A stretch of 64,000 nt of DNA from Haematococcus lacustris (lineage: Eukaryota > Chlorophyta > Chlorophyceae > Chlamydomonadales > Haematococcaceae), in the NCBI GenBank assembly GCA_030144725.1, contig JASKMD010000020.1:1185383-1249382 (forward strand), read 5' to 3'. Numbering within the stretch: the first letter of the stretch is position 1; the number at the start of each line of letters is the position of its first letter. This document shows, piece by piece, positions 57,675 to 64,000 of the stretch. The translations under genes and the position numbers were made by a program. Under the pieces are notes generated by a model. It ran no database searches. It had not been told where the DNA came from and was given only the letters and a program-made list of their open reading frames with translations.

Positions 57675-60157
57675 AACAAGCCAGGTGTCACACACATCGC
57701 CACACCAGCACCCAAATCACACCCAATTGCTTTCCTGCTGTGCTGTGGGTGCAGGTGTGACCATGCTGCCTAGGCACTTGCCTACCCTACCCTACGCTAC
57801 GCTAGACCCCGCCCCTTCCCCTGTCCTGCTAGCCCGGGCCCCTCGCCCCTATCACCCTATCTTTCATGTGACCCTCCTTGACTGTTTCATCTGTGCTTTT
57901 CCCCCGGGCAGAACCCCCACCCAACCAGACCTGACCTGACCTGACCCACCCCCTTGACCTCCACCCCATCCCTCCCGCTCTGCCCACACCTCATATCCCA
58001 CCCTGCCTCTCGACCCCAGTTCCACTGCCACCCTGCCTCCAGCCCCACCCTGCCTCCGTCCCCACCCCACCTGCAATGCTCAGCTTGACAGCCGGGTCCT
58101 TAGGGGCAGGCAGTGCTGCCAGGGACAGCGGGCTGGCGCCCTCAGGCTGCGCTCCCTTGCGGCTGCCTATGAACATCTGAGACCCACAAGCCATGCATCA
58201 GGTGCGCACAGGCAAGACCCAGGCACCCCCACCCGCACCCCACACCGCTGTTCAGGGGGACCTTCCCTTGGTCCACACAACAACCACCAACCACCACAAC
58301 AACCACCAACCTATCTGGGGCAACACATTTCTCAATGGTAGGCGTGAGCATGTGCCTGTTAACTGGCCCGCCCCGCCCCGCTCCGCCTCACCATCCCCAC
58401 AATTGTTGAAGCTCTCCTTCTTGCTGCAAGGCCCTGGCACCAACACTGATGCAGCCCAAGAGGCTCACTCACCATGGCTACAAGTGCCGGCTGTCAGGGC
58501 TGTGACTATGACTGTGGGTGTGGAAGGTTGCAAGTCGCCAGGCTGCCCTCCAGGTTGCCTGCCCCCACTGACCCTCTGACCCCCTACTACCTGGCTGGAC
58601 CTGCCCGACCCAACCTGGTCATAGGAGGACCCCATGAACCTGGCAAGCTGCTAGGATGGTGCTCCCCTGCCCTCACTGACCTGCTCCCCTGCCTGGCTCA
58701 GCCTGCCTGGCCTACCTATGAAGTTCCAAGACTACCCGAGCCCTGGAGCAATGGCGCATGATGAGGTGCCCTGTGGTTGTGGGGTCTGCCCACGAACGTG
58801 CCATCGATGTGGGGGCTGTAGTCATTAAGGGTGCGACCGAGGATGCTACAACTTGTTTGTAGTAGCTGAGTGAGATTACCCACAGGCCGACATGTTGTTC
58901 CATGTTGAATAAGTTTTGTTGGCCTGCCTGGCCTACCTATCTATCTATCCTGGTGGTACTCTGGCCGACCCTGGCCTGGATCCAACCTTGGACCCCTGGT
59001 GCGGCCCCTGGAGCTGGCCAGCTGTGAGGCTGAGGGCGGCCACCACCCTCCCGAGCCACATCCGGGCCCACCTGCATGACCTTGCCTTGGCCCTGCAAGC
59101 AAGCAGGCAGGCGGCACCGGTCATCTAGTCAGGGTCGGCCAGATCTGGTCAGGCTGGAGCTAGGCCTAGGTCAGGCAACAGCTACCCCTACCAAGCGGGT
59201 AAGACGGGTAGGCTGGTCTGGGCTGTGAGGGCAGCAGGTGCAGGTGGTGTGTAATGTGGACAGCAGCAAGGCAGTAGGCAGTAGGCAGCAGGGTCATGAC
59301 AAGCTGAAGCTGAAGATGTATACAAACCAGATTGCCCATCTCCCCCCACACATGCATTGCATTGGGCAGCAGGAAAGGGTCATGTCAAGCCTGATGTATA
59401 CAAACCACAATGAACGCCCATCTTTCCCTTGGCCTGCATGCTTGACCCAGTACCCATGCATGTTACACATGTGTCACATGTGCATTGCAAATGATCACAC
59501 TCACTGTGGAGGAAAGGTACTTCATAACCACTGGCTGAGTCTGCAGCAGCACAGCACAACCATCAAGGGCCTGTTCTGCAGCAATGCTGTGTTGCATGGG
59601 CCGCACAAAAACTGTAAGTTCCATGCATTGACGCTGCCCACATAGCTTGAACAGGGGTGGGCAGTGGAGTCTGATGCGGAGGCCACCAGCCCAGCTGCTG
59701 CCTCACCAGCCATTGCTTCAAGCCATCTGCAGGCTAGGAACACCCTCCCTGGGCAGCACCCTGGGCATGCTGCCAGTCTATTGACACCACCACCCCACCA
59801 CCCATCCCTGACTTTGCCCTGTCCACCTGATGCAAGCTCACCATGCGTCCAGGTCTGCCTCTCAATGGCCCCGCCTCACCTCAGCTTGAACCCAGCCATA
59901 CCCAATGTAAAACTTGCCTTGCCCTAACTAATTACAAACTAACTACAAATGACTACAAACTAGCAGTCACCCACAAAACACAGAATGCCATATCCGAGAT
60001 GCTGTTCATGCTGGTGACAGTCAGCCACAGCCCGACACTCACAAATGCAAAGCGGACGCCTTCTTGGTTGTCCCCGTCAATGAAGCTGCCCAGAGCAGCA
60101 TACCCTTCCTGCCGCTGATCATAAGCCATCTCCACAACAGGGTACACCCCATACAGC
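56451..60157 (-). CDS. SOUL haem-binding family protein, 5' end and one exon unresolved
   Basis: Exons read leftward. 60157-60043 (VYPVVEMAYDQRQEGYAALG, SFIDGDNQEGVRFAF) is followed by an unresolved exon, with a candidate donor at 58473. Then come 58176-58071 (LAALPAPKDPAVKLSIAG), 57596-57501 (GELLAVYRFEGYITPASAES), 56808-56705 (VGQYGAVYQLGGRINELYLK) and 56546-56451 (EWVYVPDKALFREWRRKWG, stop). The last four join in phase (1, 1, 0). The order of blocks fits SOUL: eGxxxLxxxIxGxN, then LPxPxDPxV, the AVxxFxG-like strand, and the Y..GGRINELYL ending. SOUL proteins bind haem or other tetrapyrroles, and algal members occur in plastid plastoglobules, eyespot or cytosol. The initiator ATG and any transit peptide lie to the right of 60157. 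The MT.PV core motif was not located and may sit in the missing exon. Confidence 0.65.
57617..57672. repeat. (AC)n microsatellite
   Basis: About 28 AC dinucleotides in the SOUL intron just upstream of the 57596 exon. The opposite strand gives a GT run next to the splice acceptor. Confidence 0.95.
58757..58921 (-). repeat. Dispersed repeat related to 45965-46075
   Basis: A fuller copy in a SOUL intron. It ends TGTTCCATGTTGAATAAGTT then TTGTTGGC, a tail also present at 49018-49040 (TTGAATAAGTTTTGTTGGCT), which suggests a common 3' end of a mobile sequence. Confidence 0.6.
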
Positions 60158-60452
60158 CTGCGTGGCCGCGGGGGCTAGCACCATGATGTGCCCAGCCCCT
60201 GGTGCTTTACAGGAGAAGCTCAAGCAGTGGAGGAGCATGTGGCGCTGAAACAGGTTGGCGCCGTGGCATAAGTAGTGTAAACGCAAAAACTTGCAAAAAG
60301 GACGTGCAACCAGTGTTATTTTCTCATTTTGCATCTTTGCAAATCCATGGCACAAAGTGACATGGCTTACATGAGGACTGTCATGTTTATAGCGCGACCC
60401 TAGTGTGTTCCTTGACGCACGTAAATTAGGGCAAAGCAAGCCATTGGCTTAA
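60158..60452. other. Putative hAT left terminal region
   Basis: CAGTGTTATTTTC at 60311 resembles the MITE terminus at 40752. It is followed by CACAAAGTGACATGG and TTTATAGCGCG words shared with that MITE. A matching right end might lie near 63213-63225 (GAAAGAAAATACTAG), but no 8-bp duplication was found. Confidence 0.4.
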
Positions 60453-63040
60453 CTAAAGGCGGTAGCGCCCTTGCACGGCAGCAGCATCCAGCCACTTGCT
60501 CATGGCACGCTCAAATGGGAATGTGCTCAACTCAAACTGCTTGCTGCTGAAGACACGCGTGCACACATTTAGGTGGCACTCCTGCAGCCTGTTGCGGGTG
60601 CACTCTTTGAGGTATGCCATGGCTGAGAACATGCGCTCCTCCTCCACTGAACCTGGCGTCATGACCAGTGCAAGCTCTGCCAGCTTGAAGTACTCTGAGA
60701 TGTCTGCCTTTGTGATGGGTTGGCCAGCCAGGTAGCGCCACAGCTTGGTGGTCTGCTCGGCTGGGTTGACGGCTGCTGAGCTGAGCTCTACCCGGTACTC
60801 AGCTAAGCTGCGCATGACTTCCACAAATGCTGATTGCTGGGCAGATAGCTTGTGCTGGTCCAACAAGGCTGGCACCCGTTGGCCGTTGGCCAGGGTCGCT
60901 TCCATGCAGTATCGGGCCTTGACAATGGCCAGGCGCTCAAGGAAGTCTTCATCGCTAGGCTGCTTGTCCCAGTATTGGGCGTACACAACAGCCAGCCCTT
61001 TGGCATGCTCCAGTGGCAGAAAGCGGCTGTGTAGGTCACGTACCACAGCAACTGCTGTTGCTGTCAGCTCCTGCTTGGCCCCATCGACATGCTGCTGGAA
61101 GTCACTGGCTGGCACTGGAGCAGCCCAGCGCCCCCCTAGGGGGATGGCGTACAGCTCTACCAGCTCACCGCCTAGCTCACCCGCTGCTTCCTCCTCTTCC
61201 TCCTCCTCTTCAAGCCCAACAAACGGTGTCTCCATGTCTGCAGCTGCCTGCCTGCTGCCTACCACCTCTTCATCCTCACTCTCATTGTCCGCCTCATCTG
61301 CCCGCGCTGACATACTCCTGTTCCCATGCGGCTGCAAGGCCAAATGGCCAGAGCTGTTGTACACCAGGCAGCTGTTAGGTCCCGCCACATCAGCAAAGGC
61401 TGCTAGCTCAGGAAAGTCCAGTGCAGAGAAGGGGGAGGGGCCGGTGTACATGGCAGTGATGTTGTTGGCCGTTTGGGCCGCCTCCTGCATGAGGTCCTCG
61501 GCAGCGATGGCACGGCTATGGCACAGCAGGCTGAGGCGGTCGAGTGAGCGGAGAATGGGCAGGAGCCCGCACGCTGCCAGGAGTGTGGGGAGGTCTTTGA
61601 GAAGGTTGCTGATGCCAACGGAGGCTGAGTCAAAGTAGGGCACCAAGGCCCTGATGTCACGCACCAGCCGCTCAGCTGGCTTACGCAGGCTCAGCCAGCG
61701 GGTTGGCACGGCCCGCCCTACCAGTTGACCCTTAAGCCCAAGGCTATGGCAGAGCAGCTTGTACTTCTGGGTGCGGGCTGGGCTCTTGCAGAAATGCTGC
61801 CTGATGTTTTCCACAACTCTCATCAGCCGTTGAAAATTGCGGTGCTTGGCCATGACAGAGGCTGCAAGGCTGACGCCGTGGGCTGCGCAGTGCACTGATG
61901 AAGTGAAGGGCGCGAGCTGCTGCCGTGCCTTGATGGCCAGGCCTGAGTGGGGCCCAAGCATGATGCCTGCGCCGTCGGTGCCCAGTGCTACAAGCTTGCG
62001 CTGCAGCGCCGAGGCTGGCAGGCTTGCTGCCTCAAGCACTGACTGCAGCGTGCGCAGCAACTCGTCAGCATTGGGTGCCTGTTGCACCTGCGTGGCAGGC
62101 CATGGCAGCATGGTAGGCCATGGCAAGGTAGGCTAGGTTGGGATGGGTGGTCACTAGTGGCCCCTACTGCTCGAATGGAGGCCCTAGTGAGGGACGAGGG
62201 GGCTGGGCTGGGCTTCATGGGCTTCAGTTAGGCAGGGCTGGGCTGGGCTGGGCTCGACAAGGCCGAGCTAGGCTGGGCTGGGTTATCTTACCTCCTTGAG
62301 GGCCAGGAAGATTTGCTTCCTCTCGAAGTTCACAAGCACATAAGCGTGCACGCACATGACAGACATGCTGTTCATGGTGGTGGCCTCGTCCAAGGTGATG
62401 GAGATGAACTGAGCTGCATCTAGGAGGTCATTGTTGGCCTCCTGGTACACCGCGTCAATAGCCTCAGCCATCTGCCAGCCATCGCTGTCCTTCCAGTGCG
62501 CCTTGGCCACAGCTGGCTGCTTGATGGTTCTCAACAGCGTTTGCATGGCCTCTAGGTCCGTCATGGGGCAACCCAGGCGTAGTAGGTACAACACACAGCC
62601 GAACTGGTTAACGATATCAGGATCCTGCAAGATAAAGCTAGATTAAAGAGGTTCAGTTGATGAGCATGAGAATTCTCCTCTGGCAAGCCTTCTGCGCTGA
62701 CCTCCAGGAGCATGTTGCGCCTTTTGTCACGTTGATGTCTTCCAATGGTAATGGCACCAACCAGCTGGCGTTTGTTGGTTTGCAGTTTATGGAAGCGCTC
62801 CATAGAGGTCTTGTGTGCAAAGGTCTCCTCATGGGTCTTGATGATATGCAAAGTACAGTCGAAGGTCTCGCTGCAGCATTCGCAGCGCGCCTTGGACTGG
62901 TTTGAGGCATCGAGTCCTTGGTTTCTAAGCCAAAGTGGGCGATCGCCAGTGAGCCAGGTGTCCTGGAACCTGTCGCTATTATCGTGAATCTTAGATTGAA
63001 AATAGGCGCTGGGTCCTCTGCGGGCACGGCCCTCAGCCAT
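60453..63040 (-). CDS. hAT-superfamily transposase, intact, 3 exons
   Basis: Exons 63040-62702, 62624-62292 and 62087-60453 join in phase 0 with GT/AG borders, giving 768 aa without stops. Exon 1 starts MAEGRARRG and carries a zinc finger (ARCECCSETF...HIIKTHEETFAH, CxxC...H...H). Exon 2 has the first catalytic Asp in FISITLDEATTMN. Exon 3 has LVALGTDGAGIMLGPHSGLA with the second Asp, SSVHCAAHGVSLAAS (CxxH), an acidic insertion with a nine-Glu run, and the C-terminal dimerisation block (SVEEERMFSAMAYLKECTRN). This is the ZMYM/DUF4371-like style of hAT, clearly different from the enzyme at 8068-10302. It may still be active and could mobilise the MITE at 40752. Confidence 0.85.
62145..62203 (+). 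repeat. Dispersed CACTAGTGG repeat, copy 3, in hAT intron
   Basis: GGTCACTAGTGGCCCCTACT then CTCGAATGGAGGCCCTAGTG, as at 18447-18545. It lies within intron 2 of the hAT transposase gene, followed by GGCTG repeats. Confidence 0.75.
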
Positions 63041-63240
63041 CGGGACTGCGGCTCTCAGCCGGGTTGCGGTTCCCAGCCGAGTTGCGGCTGCAGTACAAGG
63101 TTCACTTTTTATAGCGCGATGCACTATAACACAGTCCGCAAGGGGCCCAAGCCATAGCGCAAGGAGCCTAATACAAAGCGCAAGGAGCCGTTTGAAATGT
63201 ATGTTACGTAACGCGAAAGAAAATACTAGGGTAACCCCTA

Positions 63241-63941
63241 GATAGGATGTGTGTGGCGCTGTGGCGGTTGATTTGGTGATCCTCACTCAGCTACCACCAG
63301 GTTCATGGTCAGATGATATAGTAAGGTATAGTAACGTAGATGTAGCTATGGTAAGGTAGATATAGGTTAGGTAAAAATATAAGCTGCTCGGGCTGTCATG
63401 TCAAATTCTTTTGCGCCTTAACACATTTTTATAATATTATGTTCAGCCATGCAAACTACTAGAAACCTCAGAAGTGCCCAGCAGCCGTACCAGGCTGGTG
63501 GCTCATCGGTCCGAAGCAACAATTACATCATCACCAGCCAGCATGGATGTCAGAGCCCAGCCAAGGGTGCGTGTTGCACAGTACCAGGTGGAGTGGGTCA
63601 AGGGCTGCGAGGGCTGCACAGGGCAGGGATGAGCAGCTGGCATGGCCCTGACTGGGGGAGGGACACCTGGTCACACCTCTACCTCACAAGCCTCACCTCA
63701 AGTCATAGTCCTTGGCCCGGCTCACAGTCTGTAAGGAGCAGCAGCAGCAGCAGCGGCATGTGCCACAGGTAAGTCTGGGTGGGGTGGTGGTTGAATGGTG
63801 GTTAGGCAGGCCTAGCTTTGGTAGGCGCCACGTGGCAACAGCCACAGCCACCATGCCTCCCCTGGCACCCTGCTGCTACTTCTGTGACCCCACCCCTCAC
63901 CCCCCACCCCTTCCCTGCTGTCATGTTTAGCAAGGTGAAAA
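63241..63941. other. Intergenic, no firm gene
   Basis: A GTAAGGTA-type simple repeat lies at 63318-63372. A frame starting at 63449 ends near a good donor (CACAG then GTAAGT at 63769), so an exon of a gene running out of the window is possible but unsupported by motif. Confidence 0.35.
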
Positions 63942-63983
63942 GGGAATGTGTTCAACTCAAACTGCTTGCTGCTGAAGACACGC
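63942..63983 (-). pseudogene. Fragment of hAT transposase C-terminus
   Basis: Forty-two bp matching 60517-60558 with one mismatch; the minus strand reads RVFSSKQFEL then NTFPF. The homology stops 17 bp short of the window edge, so this may be a short fragment or a second, diverged hAT copy running off the window. Confidence 0.7.
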
Positions 63984-64000
63984 CTGCCACCGGCCCCACC

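Noticed and set aside
60745..61638. 297-aa plus-strand ORF
   Set aside because: Antisense shadow of hAT transposase exon 3.
60311..63225. Full boundaries for the three-exon hAT element
   Set aside because: CAGTGTTATTTTC (60311) and GAAAGAAAATACTAG (about 63211-63225) look like ends, but the TIR match is poor and no 8-bp duplication was found.

Overview
The window looks like nuclear DNA of a chlorophyte green alga, most likely of the order Chlamydomonadales and possibly a Haematococcus-like genome. This is inference from four things: high GC with short GTGAGT...CAG introns; algal gene types (PsbS-like antenna protein, PAS-linked class III nucleotidyl cyclase, SOUL haem-binding protein, FUSC/ALMT-like channel, fucosyltransferase-like enzyme); dense hAT, Copia and chromovirus debris; and TTAGGG-type repeats. 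No bacterial operons, plastid genes or CRISPR arrays were seen. It is a three-contig scaffold: contig A 1-30552, contig B 31053-54338, contig C 54839-64000, separated by two gaps of exactly 500 N.

Layout. 1-8060: repeat land with three arrays of 21-22-bp units sharing one palindromic core, two of them inverted around a low-complexity centre. 8068-10302: an intact hAT transposase whose stop codon abuts the third array. 10549-14586: stacked mobile elements, comprising a 1.2-kb element with 128-bp terminal inverted repeats, a Copia reverse-transcriptase fragment fused to a chromovirus tail, and a deleted hAT with an 8-bp target duplication. 14600-19900: a coiled-coil ORF and a 741-bp tandem repeat. 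20044-22714: a four-exon fucosyltransferase-like gene (+). 25227-30395: the 3' part of a FUSC/ALMT-like gene (-), whose last intron contains a 0.9-kb telomere-like block.

31053-33272: a proline/serine-rich open frame entering from the gap (+). 34394-41385: a six-exon PsbS-like gene (+) with a small antisense GCK-domain gene in its first intron. 40752-45212: four small mobile or repeat insertions, three with clear target duplications. 46947-54208: a PAS-domain class III cyclase (+), cut in mid-catalytic domain by the second gap.

55130-55841: the 5' end of a FUSC/ALMT-like gene (-). 56451-60157: a SOUL gene (-). 60453-63040: an intact three-exon hAT transposase (-). The cyclase does not resume in contig C. 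The FUSC/ALMT start lies at the edge of contig C, and a matching FUSC/ALMT 3' half lies at the edge of contig A, on the same strand and in compatible phase. The simplest reading is that contig B is misplaced and that A and C were originally joined through one gene.

Exon coordinates were derived by hand from GT/AG sites and phase agreement. No database search was possible, so family names rest on motif recognition.
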